64,000 nucleotides of DNA from Thelonectria olida (Eukaryota; Ascomycota; Sordariomycetes; Hypocreales; Nectriaceae): assembly GCA_020736575.1 (NCBI GenBank), contig JAGPYM010000002.1, positions 124,001 to 188,000 of the forward strand, written 5' to 3'. The notes beneath the pieces are model-generated. The model was given only the letters and a program-made list of their open reading frames with translations. It had not been told where the DNA came from and made no database searches. Below, piece by piece: positions 1 to 12,300 of this stretch. A program made the position numbers and the translations under genes. Position 1 is the stretch's first letter; every line of letters starts with the position of its first letter.

Positions 1-1308
1 ATCCTCGGCCTCATCACTCTCCGCAAGTCTCAGTCTCCCCAAAGCAAGGAGCTGAGCCTCGCTGTCGAACCAGCCCAGCCTTTCCTTTCTCGGGATCAGA
101 CCGATGAGTGGAAGGGTTGGATGCAGTTCATCATTCTCATCTACCACTGGGTGAACTCGCAATCGACATCCATCTTCATCTTGGTCCGACTCCTCGTCGC
201 TTCCTATCTGTTCCAAACCGGATACGGACACACGCTCTTTTTCCTCACCAAGAAGGACTTCTCGTTTAATCGCGCAGCCGCAGTTCTCTTGCGCCTGAAC
301 CTCCTGAGCGTCTCGTTGGCCTACTTCATGAACACCGACTACATGTTCTACTACTTCTCGCCCCTTGTCACCTTCTGGTTCTTGGTCGTATATGTTACTA
401 TGGCGATCGGCCACAAGGAGTATAACGGCGATGTTCAGTTTGTGTTGGCCAAGATTCTCATCTCGGCTCTTGTCATCGCATTCATCATCTTCGCTACCCC
501 GCTCACCCGCTGGACTTTCACGCTTCTTCACTCGCTTTTCAAGATTCAGTGGAGCTACAACGAGTGGCAGTACCGAGTCTCGCTGGATATTTTCATCGTC
601 TACGTCGGCATGCTTGTCGCTGTTGCCACTCATGAACTGCAGAGGACCGTCAACCTTGGCCTTCGCCTGACCCTGGCCTTCACTGGCCTCTTGGCTTGCT
701 ATGGATACTTCCACGCCACTGCCTCGCAGGGTGTTTCCGAGTACAAATTTTGGCATCCTTACGTGTCTTTCGTGCCCGTCTTGGCCTTCATCGCCATCCG
801 AAACGTCTCTGGTTTTGTCCGCAACTATCACTCAAAAGCCATGGCCTGGCTTGGCCGATGCTCACTGGAAACCTACACTCTCCAGTTCCATCTCCTCCTT
901 GCAGCCGACACCACCGGAGTTCTTCTTGTCGATGGTTTCTACGGCGATGCCACCCTCAACGACCGTTGGAGGAGTCTGATCATCATCGTCCCCATCTTCC
1001 TCTGGATTAGCTCTGCTACAGCTACAGCAACTGGTCACTTGGTCAAGTTCATTCTCAAGACTTCGCCAGAGTCAGAGAAGTTTGGCGGCTCTGCATTCAC
1101 GAGTCTTGTGCAGCGCGTCCCCGGCGCAAACAACTTCATTACCGCCCCCAAGGCTCGCATTGCCTGCATTCTCTTAGTTCTCTGGCTGTTGAACATGTTC
1201 AGCCCTGAGCACTCGCACGCTTCTGCCCCTGACGGGTTTACTCCTCACCGTGCCCACCAACACGTCAGCAACGCTGTTCCTACCCCCCTCCCAACCCCAG
1301 ACGCTTAA
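1..1308 (+). CDS. Cas1p-like 10-TM acyltransferase, 3' part
   Basis: The reading frame is open from the first base, so the gene starts left of the window; an internal ATG at 121 is not taken as the start. The visible 435 residues are a polytopic membrane protein with about ten hydrophobic segments. They carry the conserved block around WKGWMQ and YHW, then NTDYMFYYFSPLVTFWF and ETYTLQFH, typical of the Cas1p 10-TM acyltransferase domain. Family members O-acetylate polysaccharides or glycans in the Golgi (Cryptococcus Cas1p on capsule glucuronoxylomannan, animal CASD1 on sialic acid). The N-terminal luminal GDSL/SGNH-like domain would lie outside the window. The C-terminus is a hydrophilic His/Pro-rich tail ending at TAA 1306-1308. 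The natural acceptor in this fungus is unknown. Confidence 0.85.
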   Translation: MLGLITLRKSQSPQSKELSLAVEPAQPFLSRDQTDEWKGWMQFIILIYHWVNSQSTSIFILVRLLVASYLFQTGYGHTLFFLTKKDFSFNRAAAVLLRLNLLSVSLAYFMNTDYMFYYFSPLVTFWFLVVYVTMAIGHKEYNGDVQFVLAKILISALVIAFIIFATPLTRWTFTLLHSLFKIQWSYNEWQYRVSLDIFIVYVGMLVAVATHELQRTVNLGLRLTLAFTGLLACYGYFHATASQGVSEYKFWHPYVSFVPVLAFIAIRNVSGFVRNYHSKAMAWLGRCSLETYTLQFHLLLAADTTGVLLVDGFYGDATLNDRWRSLIIIVPIFLWISSATATATGHLVKFILKTSPESEKFGGSAFTSLVQRVPGANNFITAPKARIACILLVLWLLNMFSPEHSHASAPDGFTPHRAHQHVSNAVPTPLPTPDA

Positions 1309-1523
1309 AAGCGAAAGGAGACCTTTGAGTTCGGCGTATTGATAACGTAACTAATGAAACGGGCTGGAATGGGTAGCAAGTTTGCTTAGATTGTATTAGT
1401 AAAATTCCTATGGAAATGCATAACGATTTAAAAGAGACATTTGTCCTTCTACAAAAAAGAGATCAAGAAAATGATGTATCCAGACCGAAGCTGAGCCTCT
1501 CGTTGACACCAAACACACAAGCA

Positions 1524-3210
1524 TTATGAGGAAGAGCCAGAACCCGTGCATTTCTCTTTGACCAAGCTGGCATTTTCGCCAGCTAGACCATCAAAGTACG
1601 CGAGTAGAGTCTCAACGGGAATCATTTCCATCAGGTCCAAACTCGGGTTGGAAGACCGTAAAGTCTTTCCGCTAAAGAGAACCCGCACGTAGTATCCGCT
1701 TCGGCTCTTCAACTTGTCCGTGAGTGTGCTATTGTTAGTTGAAGGAGCGTCTGGATTGTCACTTGACTTTCGCTCGTCCTTGCTGTACAGTTCAAAGACA
1801 ACCTCGCTGCCCATTCCGGGCCAAACCATGACATCGATTTGCAGAATGCTGAGCAGTCGGCTTATAGAGCCGTCATGAGCAAAGTTGTGGAAGTAAAGCG
1901 CATCTCCCCTGCCCTCAACCACAGCTCGTAGATGGCTGGCTAGCTCCGCAATCCACACGCCGTAAGAGGCAGACGATGCGGCTAATGATGAGGCCGCGTC
2001 ACGATAGATGTGGGAATACTCCCACTGACCCATTCGATACACGGCATTCGCCAGATCCTGGTCAATACACGTCGTAGAGTTTTTGCCGTTGACGAGCTTA
2101 CATGGCAGAGGCTTGTCGTGACACTGCCGCGCGGATAGGTTATCAAAATAATGATCAAAGCTGACGTGAAAGCCGTCGTCGCTGGGTGGTACGCCGGATA
2201 TATCATCTAATTTCGCAAAGAGATCCTCGCTCTGGTTCAAGTGTTGGTGCCAGTTCGCATTGGAAGCCGATTGGATATCAACAAACAAGGCACTCGAAAC
2301 GTTGCAGCTATACTGAGGCTCGAGGCTATCGGCGCCTGCCTGCTGGATGATGAGCGGCACAGATTCGGTGGTATCCCACATGCCGTTGATGAACATGCCT
2401 GCAACTTGGCTGGTGATCTGGTTGTTGGTGACGCGAAACACGACCTGACTGCGCCAGTCGTCATTTCGACTCGGCAGGAAATGCAACAGGTTGTGGTAGA
2501 CATCGTATAAATCGTTGCCATGAGTCCAGGAATCATCAAGCCCAGCCGCAGTAATTTGGGGGAACTGACAGGTCCCGACCCAACCAACAGGGACGAATGG
2601 ATTGATATCAGATTTGAACCCTTGCCAGAACCCCTCAGCGGGCGACTTGGTACCATAGATGGATGGCTTGCCAAAGTAGTACAGGCCTTGATTGTCACAG
2701 TTCCACTGGTATGATTCGACTGGGAACGCATTGGCAGCATAAGGCGTTCGCTTGTGATGTCGTTGAATCTGAATGATGGTGTCAGTTCGTATTCGCTCAG
2801 GATTGGGGCTTGGTAATCCGCCATTGACTCACCACTTCAACATATCTTAGATCGTATTCCCCAGAAGGCTTGACATACTCTTTCTTCCGAGCGTGTGGCA
2901 TGTTACACCAGTTGTATGTACCGTATTTCTTGTCTGGTGTCTGCGAAGTGTTGAAGATAAACTCGTAGATTCCTTCACCATTCAGCACAGAAGTAAGGTT
3001 ATTGATCTGCGTATCACTTGGAGGATACCAGTCCAGGTCGACACTCTGGCCTGACACTGTTGATGTGGGAGCCAGCAGGCCGAGCACTGAGTTCGGCGAC
3101 GGAGGCGAGATTGTGAGATACTGCCGCAAGCCGAGAAATAGAGCGGCAGAAAGAATCAGCGCAAGAACTATCTGTCCGCTACGCGGAGTAGATAGAGAAA
3201 GCGTGGGCAT
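1524..3210 (-). CDS. Histidine acid phosphatase (histidine phosphatase clade 2)
   Basis: Two exons on the minus strand, 3210-2833 and 2768-1524, joined across a 64-nt gtgagt..cag intron, give 540 residues. The N-terminus has a short basic stretch and a hydrophobic segment (about residues 11-28) that looks like a signal anchor. The catalytic RHxxRTP signature is present as RHHKRTP (129-135), coded directly after the splice junction, and the proton-donor pair appears as HD in NFAHDGS (about 424-425). The blocks CQFPQIT and GLDDSWTHG are characteristic of fungal relatives. Family members hydrolyse phosphomonoesters through a phosphohistidine intermediate; the architecture resembles membrane-anchored acid phosphatases and PXYLP1-type enzymes more than secreted phytases. 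Several NxS/T sites fit a secretory-pathway location. Its substrate cannot be deduced. Confidence 0.85.
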
Positions 3211-3769
3211 TGTGTTTTCTCTCCCGTAAGCCGTGACGCTGTTGCGAAGCTGAATTTCACGTGGTTGGCAACGGCAGATGGATCTTTCCGACCGAACGGA
3301 AACTTACCTATTCGTCCTTCATCAAGCAACTGCATCAAGAACGCTAAGCGCTTCTGGATTTCCTGACTGGCACGTTGTTGGAGCAGTTTCGATGAGTGGA
3401 TGGAGTGTCAGATGCTCGTCAGGGGGAGATTGAACCTGAGCAAAGTCCCGTAGTTTAACCGAGATCTTTCGACGATCGGGCCCAACCAACAACTGTGCTT
3501 TATCTATCCGCCCCGAGCAGGTACGAACAATTAAATTCTTTAGAGCATCTGTACCTTTCAATGCCTTTCTTTGTCTGACTGGATTTAGCGTGAGCACTAG
3601 GTACCTACCTTAGCCAACCTATAGAGACACACTTGTTGCCCGGTATAGCACGTGATAATTAACACGCGGAGGCAGCCTGTGCTGCGCCTCTCCTGAATCC
3701 TGATTATGTCCGGTTGAGCATTGAAGACTGTCGCTCTCCAAGACTCCTCAAGCATTTTCAAGCAGAAAC

Positions 3770-6480
3770 ATGTGTACTGATTTTTGTCGCAGAATATGCG
3801 CTGTCGCAGGCGAAGACAGTCGCTTTCCTACAGCTGACGACCTGCTCAGCGTCCTCAATCTTGAGACTGAGAGCTACGTCATCGGGACAATCGAAGAGTT
3901 GAGATTGAGACCTGACTGTTCATTTTGTCAGCTAGTCTTGCAAGCCTGCTTGGAGAATGACTTTGAAAGCCCAGAAGGACCCGAAGGATCTGTGGAAAAA
4001 ACCTCAGAACCCATACAAATTATTGCTTTCCCGGGGGAGCACTGCATACGACTTTCATACCCATCGCGGTTGGGAACTCGACTGATGCTTGTGCAAGAAG
4101 AAGGGAGTGTAATTAATCCAGTCCAAGGTCCTTGCGTCGCGAGAATTATCCACAACCAGCAAGTGTCACCTTCATTGGTTCGCTCTTGGTTGCGGCAGTG
4201 CGAAGATCACCATGGAGACAGTTGCTCTCATCTTCCTCGAGGCATTGTGAGTGCGATGAACGCCTTCCCTCTTGCCAGAGCCTAACATAAACCTGATAGG
4301 GTCAAAAAGAGCTTAGAAGTGCTCAAATATCAGAGGATCGAACCTCCAATTTTCGACTGATAGATCTCGAACAGGGCTGCCTGAGGAAAATGCCCCTGAA
4401 CACGAGATATGTCACCTTGAGCTACGTTTGGGGACAAACGTCCACCTTCCGCCTTCTCAAAAGCAACTTTGAGAAATTACACGAACCAGGTTCGCTAGAT
4501 GAGCTGATTTCAGACATGCCACGGACCATTACGGACGCAATCAGTTTCACACGGTCGGTGGGAGAAAGATACCTCTGGGTCGATACTCTATGTCTCATCC
4601 AAGATGACCCGTGGGACGTCAATGCCGGAACCGAGATAATGAATTCAATTTACCAAGGCTCCTACTTCGCCATCATCGCTGGGTCGGGAGCGGACGCGGA
4701 TGCAGGTTTGCCAGGAGTCAGCGGGCCTCGAAACATTTCCCAATGTCTTGGTCAACTCAACTCAAAACTCAAGATGGCCATCACGCATAGCATTGACTGG
4801 CACCTGCGCCGATCAGTCTATAACCAAAGGGGATGGACTCTTCAAGAACTTGTCCTCCCTCCACGGGCCATCATCTTTATCGACAACAAGCTCCATTTCC
4901 GTTGCATGAAGGCAAACTGGTGCGAAGAAACCTTTGCCGATCTCTTGACGCATTGGCTAGACCCCGATGATAGCAACATCAGTCGAGTCCCAGAGTCTAT
5001 CGACGACAACCTTGCCGCTTGGTGGGCATACCAGAAGCTTTGTGAAGATTACTCGATTAGGGATCTTCGGTTTGATGGCGACTCTATTCGTGCCATCACT
5101 GGCATCCTTCGCCCATTAAGCGCCGGTTTAGTGTCATGGTTGGCGGAAGGGCTCCCGGTCTATTATTTGGACATATCACTACTGTTCATGTCAGCCAATG
5201 GCCACTTGCGCAGGCGACCCGAGTTCCCCAGTTACTCTTGGGCTGGCTGGTCTGGCCCCATCGCTTGGCCTCGCGAGGTTTATCGATGGCCCGACCAGCC
5301 AGGTCAAAGCCCAGGAAACCTGTTTCGTTGGATGGAAGAGAAAACCTTTATCCAATGGAAAGTCTGGAGGCGAAGTGGTTCAATTGAAGACGTCGACTGT
5401 GTGGACAGATATGGTATGACAAGGCGGATAGAGAAACTCGCTGATGAGTATTCCCACATGCTCCCGGATAGCATTGTTGAGGAATTAAAAACGAAGGATA
5501 TGCCGAAATGCCTCCCCCTGTCTTTATACGCGTCTCACTCATCTGCGTTTCCACAACCGTCTTTTACGAGGAAGCCACGTGAGAGGACGAAGGCAGTTGC
5601 GGATCTGTACGATCTTGACCTTGTCAACAGTCAAGCAGAGTTTGATAAGTTGGTCTCTAAGATAACAGATACGGGAGAATGGTTGACAATCTATAACTGG
5701 CTCGCTGCTCGGGAATGCAGTAAGTGGCCATTTAGAAAATTCCATGCACCGCCCATATCTGACTTTTCCAGACGCAAACCGCCGCTCCGAGAGCAATGGA
5801 CAGGGACCAGTATCTTGTGCTCGTGATCGAGACGATTTTGACGTCCAGTTTCGACGCTCTGGTGCTTGTATAAGTCATGATGAATCCAGCGAAGACAATT
5901 GTCGAGCGAAAGTCTCCAAGTTTGCAAGGGAATATCTGATAGGGAAAGACGAGGGCCCCCTCCCGGAGATACCGTGAGAGGCCGCTTGCAGAGACTCTGG
6001 TAGAGCGCAAGACTGACTTCGAATAGGAACTTACCCCAATATCACCTTATTTATTTCCACACGCTGTCAATCCGGCTCATCCTGGGCACTCGTTCCCCTG
6101 GCCCTTTAAGTGCTCGTGAGTTTGAGTCACGAAAAGGAAACCCCAGTCATCACTTCCAACGAACTCCTGGTTCCCCCCTCCTTTCGCCAAGCGGAGAACT
6201 GGTGGGTTCTGTTCATTTGGACACAGAAGATTCACTTACTTCAGGCTCCGAACTTGAGTGCTTGATCATGTCTCGATGCTTCGAACCAATGGTCAACTCG
6301 GCTCTGCCCATTCGAGAAAGGCATCATACTGAGGGAAGCAGCTGGAATATGTTTTGGATACTGCACATCATTGACGTCGATGGAATTTCAGAACGTCGGG
6401 GTATCGGCCAGGTTTTGGACACGGCGCTGTTGAAGTCGTGCGCACCTGGACCACAATCACGCGCTGTTTTATTAGGCTAG
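3770..6480 (+). CDS. HET-domain (heterokaryon incompatibility) protein
   Basis: Four exons (3770-4246, 4300-5719, 5772-5973, 6027-6480) with introns of 52-53 nt and compatible phases give 850 residues. The N-terminus has the Cys-rich CRRIC...CSFCQLV pattern often seen before HET domains. The HET core follows: YVTLSYVWG (196-204) and RYLWVDTLCLIQDD (about 249-262), then GWTLQELVL. The C-terminus has LPQYHL, SGELVGSVHLD, a second conserved block around CLIMSRC, and the terminal ERRGIG...PGP motif of large HET proteins. That match is why I extend the gene to 6480 instead of stopping at the TGA at 5824. HET proteins trigger cell death after fusion of unlike hyphae or act in immunity-like surveillance; the partner is unknown. 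No second domain (NACHT, ankyrin) was seen. Confidence 0.88.
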
Positions 6481-7340
6481 GAATGACATATCTTGGTTCC
6501 TGTCTTTGCACATGCACGAGAGGGATTGCAAATCCTGAGCTTGTTTGTCCATGCATTTCTCTCCTCGGACTCTAGGAGGATGACATCCCTGGGCACGAAA
6601 AGGAGGATAGTTCAGGCGACTTCCCAAACAAACGTCTTATCCCATCAAGACTGTCCTGGTTCTCGTTTTAAGACTTACCAACCGCCTCGGAGAGCTTCTG
6701 TCTACATTTTTAGTCGCCATGGTCAAAGACAGACTGGGAAGCTAAAGTGTTTCCTTTCTTTCAAGCAGTGGAAAGAGCAAACCAAACGGTTCAGCCGGAG
6801 ACAGGCGAGACCAGCGGGAGACGGCGAGACCAGCGTGAGAGACCAAAACACGACCGCGGAGCCTGGGAAAGGACATGTGTATCCAAGAGTGACATTATGA
6901 GCCTAGCGCATGTTCCACGACGCATTTATAAGCCAAGACATAACGGTAGACTGCCTTTCGATGTGGCTGTCAGCCACGAAATATTCCACGCATCATGGAT
7001 AGGTAGCAAGTGAGACACTACGTGGGGACAATGGTGATTCATGCCCAATGCCAAGACGAAGTCTCACGGCGTTGACTGTCATGATTCATGATTGATAGAT
7101 GCACCTATGACAATAGAATATACACCCAGCTGCAGACGAGCTGGTGCGTGGCCAAATATCGTAATTCTTTCATATTTTTCAAATGAATGCTACAGTACTG
7201 ACTACGAAAAGAGTATGAGCTCAGGAGCATTCAAACACCGCTCCAAACTGAGTACATCTCATACACTGTCAAGTCGGAGCAGCAGTATTCTGTGTAGATA
7301 CAACCACACTCTTTACCAGGTGAACAAACCTCTTACGACC
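6481..7340. other. Intergenic, 860 bp, no gene recognised
   Basis: Only short open frames without family signatures. An imperfect tandem repeat of about 19 bp built on GGCGAGACCAGCG lies at about 6806-6841. The 3' part is the presumed promoter of the dehydrogenase starting at 7341. Confidence 0.6.
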
Positions 7341-8469
7341 ATGGCGTCTCTCATCGACAGTGCAAAGGTACGTGTACGCTTAATATATTGTCCCCATGAA
7401 TTGACTAATATCCGTTGTAGAAAACAATTGCCGAAAACTTCGGTGGCCCAGTTCAGAAACTGGCCCCTCGCCAGTTTTCACTCAACGAGACTCCCAGCCT
7501 GGCAGGCAAGGTTGCCGTTGTCACAGGTGGCAGTGAGGGCATTGGTTACGGCATCACACACACATTTCTCAATCACGATATTAGCAAACTGTTCATTCTT
7601 TCAGTGTCTGAAGAGGTGGTCAAGGGCGCCAAGAAGTCGGTCGCCCAGGAGCTTGGCCAGGAAAAGGCTGACCGCGCCGAGTGGATCAAATGCGACTTGA
7701 CGGACTGGACTGAGACAAAGAAGGCCGCTGAGCGAATCAATAACTCTACGGATCGTTTGGATATTCTTGTTAATAATGCCGGTCGAGGAATTATGAACTA
7801 CGAACTGACCGAGTACGGTGTCGACCGACACATGGCCTTGAATCACTTCGGCCATGTCCTCCTCACGTCCCACCTGCTCTCATTGTTGAAGCAGACGTCG
7901 GAGGAACATGGTACGGTCCGAATTGTGAACTTGGCCTCCAACGCGCATCAAGGCGCGCCGAGTGATACCAAATTTGAGAGCTTGGAGGAGCTGAACCAGG
8001 ACCTCGGGCCAAACGCTCAGTACGGTCGGTCCAAGTTGGCTATCATTCTGTACACTCGATATTTCGCTCGACACGTCACGCAGGGGTTCGCTAAAGTGTT
8101 AATGAACGCTTCACACCCTGGTTTCGTCAGCACAAGACAGAGTACTGAGCACATCCACGAGGCGTGCGTGGCTGTCACCATTCTCGACGCATTCACACAG
8201 CTGCTAACTCGGGTTACAGGTATCCTCTCGCTGGATACATGATGTCCAAAGTGGTGGAACCATTCAAGAAGGATCAGTTCGATGGCGCACTGAGCTCTGT
8301 TTATGCCGCAACGCTTACTGAACGTTCAGGCGAATACATTTGCCCTCCAGCAACAGCAGAGACGGGAAGCGAGCTGTCCCAGAACGAAGAGCTAGGAGAG
8401 CAGTTGATGGAGCTCACAAGGAAGATCATCAGCGAGAAGTTCGAGCTTTTTGATGATCGAAAGTTCTAG
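7341..8469 (+). CDS. Short-chain dehydrogenase (retinol dehydrogenase-like SDR)
   Basis: Three exons (7341-7367, 7421-8163, 8220-8469) give 339 residues; the first exon codes only nine. The 53-nt intron 1 contains the branch-like ttgactaat and ends gttgtag. The Rossmann cofactor motif TGGSEGIG lies at residues 44-51, NNAG is present in strand 4, and the catalytic Y-x-x-x-K is YGRSK (210-214). The C-terminal YICPPA block is frequent in fungal WWOX/retinol-dehydrogenase-like SDRs, which reduce or oxidise carbonyl/alcohol groups with NAD(P)H. No signal peptide, so probably cytosolic. It sits alone between intergenic regions of about 0.9 kb, so the neighbours give no clue to the substrate. Confidence 0.87.
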
Positions 8470-9396
8470 GAGAGCGTCTCACGATCTTGTTGCATGAACG
8501 CTTTTACTCAACGAGGGAGTAGGAGATGTCGGCTGGGAGATACCGGCACACTCAAGACATTTACATCATTTATCTTTAATTTCGAGAAATCCACCTTGGC
8601 ATGTGGCCATACAACAGGGGTGAGATGTTTCATCATACCCACGAAAGGGCATACAAAGTCTTGGGTTTCCCTTCTGCAGCCTTGAGGTCTTGTTACCCAC
8701 AGCCAACCTTTTCTTCTTCTTCTTTGTCATCGTTTCCGCATAGCCTTCGCTTCAATAGGCATTTGCTCAGTCAATCAACTCCAGTTCCGTGACCCTCCGG
8801 CTGATATCACTCCCTTGAAGCATTTTTTTTCGGCATATCGGCGGACTTTACAAACTGGCGACGACTCTTTCATGACTGGCTTGTTTCTACATCTATTTAA
8901 CATCTCAGGTTCCCAGGTCGTCCCGGCCGTGATTTTATGATGCCACTACGAATTTTGTCCTGTCAATGGCGTTCCGTGTTACTCGCGGGCTTCTGCTTGT
9001 AGACCAAGAGGCTGTTCCAGTCTTGGCTTCGAAGGAATATGTCAACGGGACTTCATGCAGAATCTCCAAGCGTGTCTGAGCGGTGAGTGAAATTTGGGAC
9101 CTTATGCTCCTTAGCCTTGATGCGAGTCATGCCCTTGTCTCTGACAGCCGGAGGGAATTCTAGCGTATCTCCGCCGTCGACATGGTTTCCTTGATAAGAC
9201 TAGCAGTATCATAGTTATCGCACTGTCTAGCAGACGTTAACTCTAGTTCACGTATCCCGAACAGTTAGGCCACGACGCTTTGGACCCCAATCTCAATGCG
9301 GGCCTTGTCCGCTATCTACAAGTCCAAAGGCAGAGTCTCTGTTCTCTCCGCCATGACTCTGGCTGGCATTCTACGTTCACATCCGCCTTCGCCACG
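8470..9396. other. Intergenic, 927 bp, no gene recognised
   Basis: Contains the 3' flank of the dehydrogenase and the 5' flank of the amidase. A poly-T run lies near 8823. No coding signal with a recognisable family was seen on either strand. Confidence 0.6.
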
Positions 9397-11334
9397 ATGA
9401 GGCTGAAAAGCTTATTGTCGGCCCTCATCTCAGTAGACTTTGGCCAGTTTCAGGAAGCCACTTCGGAGGATCAAGTCTTCCAACTCGAAAACGTTCATTA
9501 TCTTGCCGTTACGTCCGATCCGATTGCGGTGCTTCCATACTACTCAAAGCCATTCTAAGGACTAGCGACACATATCTCTGCACCATACGAAGCCGTCACC
9601 AGAGACAAGCTAGAGAACATTGTTGAGCGATACTTGGCCGAGGATGATGTCTTCGCCGCTGGATTCCTTAACAAGGTCATCGTCACCAGTCAAAGTCCAG
9701 GATTCATTGATATCGCAAGCATCGACGATCTCCAGCAATCTGATCTTGACATTATTCACCTAAATACAGAGGGGTACTATGCTCAAGGAAGCTCGTCGTC
9801 ATCTGATTCGACCCTTCCACCCGGCCCTTTGTACGCGATTGCGAATGGAACGTCGCTGCAATTGAGTAAAGTCTACCGTCTGTACGAGGACTCGTATCGA
9901 ACATTTGTAGGTGGCGTCTACGAGTCAAATGGTCGTCAGAAGTCGCTCAACTACTTTGAACCACATTGGGGCTATCCTATGATTCCGGTTCCGTCGCGAC
10001 TTTATAGCATTGGCGATCAGCGACCGCTCGCGGGGAAGCGCATTGGTGTCAAGGACATCTACGACATTGAAGGAATCAAGACTACTCGTGGCAGCCGAGC
10101 ATACAGCCAAGTTTACGGCCCCGCCAATGCCACAGCATCGTCGATTCGACGGATCATTGACCTCGGCGGAGCTGTCGTTGGTAAGCAGAAGACGGCTCAA
10201 TTCGCGTCTGCTGCGCATGCGTGGGAGTGGACTGACGCATATTATCCCCAAAACCCAAGAGGGGATGGTTTTCTAAGCTGTTCAGCCTCTTCTTCGGGCG
10301 GCGGCTGCTCCATTGCCGCTTACGACTGGCTGGATGTTGCTATTGGATCGGATACCGGCCAGTCTGTTCGACAACCAGCCGCCTTCTCCGGGACTTACGA
10401 CAACAGACCATCTCAGGGATTGATGGCGTTGGATTGTGTCATGCCAATTGCCTATGGAACAGACACTGCCGGGTTTTTCTCTCGCCACCCAGAGGAATGG
10501 ATAGCTTTCGCCAAGGCCTGGTACGATCCGTCTTTTTATCAGGACCAGTCCCTAAACAGGCTTCCCGAATTGTCTGTTCCAGACGAGCGGACATTTCCAA
10601 AGCGGATTCTGTACCCAGTCGATCACCTACCTCTCCCAAATGGGGCCGCTGAAGAAATTCTACAGCAGTTTCTGAAGGATGTAGCTAATTTGCTTGATGC
10701 AACTGTTGAAAACTTTAACCTCACCGAGACAGTTGAGAAGGCTACAGAACGGTCTCTACCAGACATTCTCCGAGACTTGGATGTGTTGTGGTATCACGAC
10801 CTACGAAAGGACGTGGCCATGCCATTGTTAGAGAAATATAAACCTGGCTTCCCACCACTCGATAAGCCATTTCGAGACTCGTTCCGCAAGTTCGCTTTCA
10901 ACGATGCCCAGTATGAGGCGGCATTGCAGAACAGAAGCCGAGATGCAGAACTCTGGCACGAGAAAGTCCTCTATCAAACCGACGAATCTTGCTCAGAGTC
11001 CATCTTTATTTATGACATCGGCACCGGGGGACTACCGTCCTTTCGAGAAAAGGAACTGAATCAATCACCTGGGGCTGCGCTTCCTGCCGCATGCAGGACC
11101 GCGGGCGCAGCTCCTATTATATCGTCGTACTTTGGGGATGTGGACATAACAATTCCCATTGACCAAGTCGCTTACTTCAGTAACGTCACCTACGAGGAAG
11201 TTTTGATGCCTGTCACGGTCAACTTGGTGGCCAGGAGAGGGTGCGACTTTGTGTTATTCAACTTGGTTGGCGAGTTAGCGAAGAAGGGGATTGTCAAACC
11301 TGTTTTAACAGGGCGTCAAGCTTATGCCAGTTGA
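9397..11334 (+). pseudogene. Amidase-signature protein interrupted by in-frame stop
   Basis: An ATG at 9397 starts a signal-peptide-like N-terminus (MRLKSLLSALIS...) and the same frame runs to the stop at 11332-11334, except for TAA at 9556-9558. No intron with acceptable splice sites removes the TAA while keeping frame, and after it the next in-frame ATG is 9979, inside the conserved part. The body is a full amidase-signature domain. The catalytic Lys is in GVKDIYD (codon 10051-10053), the cis-Ser region is SSSGGG (10288-10305), and the Ser nucleophile is in GSDTGQSVR (codon 10363-10365). Such enzymes hydrolyse amides; close fungal relatives are secreted or vacuolar and their substrates are mostly unknown. 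One nonsense change therefore seems to separate this copy from a working gene. A start at a non-ATG codon downstream is a less likely alternative. Confidence 0.65.
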
Positions 11335-11547
11335 CATCATAAGCCGGGAGAAATGGTCAGGAGATATCAGAGGACTCGGAGGTGTAGTTAGGAAGATGTC
11401 GGTCAAACTACCTACCTATTCTGTACTCCACTGCTTAATCCTCCGAGAAGGTACTCCCATCTGGCAAGGCGGCCCGACTTGCGGAAAGGGTCCTATTCGT
11501 ACTATGATTCCTGAGTATAGGTTTCCCCCTCCCTCCATTGTCCAGCA

Positions 11548-12300
11548 TTATGAATGGTCTTGATCCCGCTTTGAAACCCATAAAACACCTCGGTGTAAGG
11601 CTTCCATGAACCACTGATCCTCGTATGCTTCGTCGAAATGACCCAGAGCAGTGTAGTAAACCCTTCCCGTGCCAACATTGTGACACCATGCCAGTGGATA
11701 TTCGATGTATTCTTTGCCTTTGAAAGATGAATGCTTGGCTGACAAGAGTATCGTACGGCCATCGCTCTCACGGGGGTGGTGCTTGAAAGTATAATACTCG
11801 TCGAACCAGGGAAAGCAAAGACCTTGTTCCGAGCTGCTTACGTACGGGGACTTGGGTGCTGAAGCCGGTGCTGAGCTTGGTTCAGGTAGATTTGTGTGCC
11901 CGTTGATGTAATGATTGGGGTTCTCGATGACAATCTCTCCCCACTGCGGATCCGGGTGCCCATCGAATACCTCTCCAAGTATTCCGCCATACTGGCTATC
12001 TGCAGCCATTCCAGACGTCGCGGCGTGAACGCCCACTACACCACCGCCAGCCTCAACAAATTCTCTCAGGGCACCGACCTCTGAACTGGTGAGGTACGGT
12101 CCTGTGTTGTGCCCGAGAGCAACGACATGATACTCTGAAAGGGACAAGAGAGCTTCTGAATCTTCTGTTGCGTGCACTGTGAAAGGCAGGGATTTGAAGG
12201 TGGAAATGAACGATGGAATGCACTCATGGCGGTAGCCTCGATTTTTGGTGAGGAGGAGCAGTTTGATGGTCGCGGAAACGGGGGCTTGTGCTTCTTCCAT
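11548..12300 (-). CDS. ThuA-like domain protein
   Basis: Single exon, 250 residues, ATG at 12300. After a short leader comes KLLLLTKNRGYRHECIPSF, the typical start of ThuA-like domains (glutamine-amidotransferase-like flavodoxin fold). It continues with HNTGPYLTSSE, GGGVVGVHAATS, FDGHPDPQWGEIVIENPNH and a C-terminal YPLAWCHNVGTGRVYYTALGH block. ThuA proteins were first linked to trehalose/sucrose utilisation in rhizobia; the role in fungi is not established and the classical Cys nucleophile of amidotransferases is absent. It converges with the broken amidase (213 bp between stops) and diverges from the cupin gene at 13348. No signal peptide, probably cytosolic. Confidence 0.85.
   Translation of the reverse strand: MEEAQAPVSATIKLLLLTKNRGYRHECIPSFISTFKSLPFTVHATEDSEALLSLSEYHVVALGHNTGPYLTSSEVGALREFVEAGGGVVGVHAATSGMAADSQYGGILGEVFDGHPDPQWGEIVIENPNHYINGHTNLPEPSSAPASAPKSPYVSSSEQGLCFPWFDEYYTFKHHPRESDGRTILLSAKHSSFKGKEYIEYPLAWCHNVGTGRVYYTALGHFDEAYEDQWFMEALHRGVLWVSKRDQDHS

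Noticed and set aside
5720..5826. Earlier end of the first HET gene at TGA 5824-5826
   Set aside because: Splicing at 5720-5771 and 5974-6026 keeps frame and yields conserved HET C-terminal blocks (LPQYHL, ELVGSVHLD, ERRGIG) to 6480.
9513..9602. A 90-nt intron that would remove the amidase stop
   Set aside because: Donor gtccga is poor and the removed part codes residues that fit the amidase N-terminal region.
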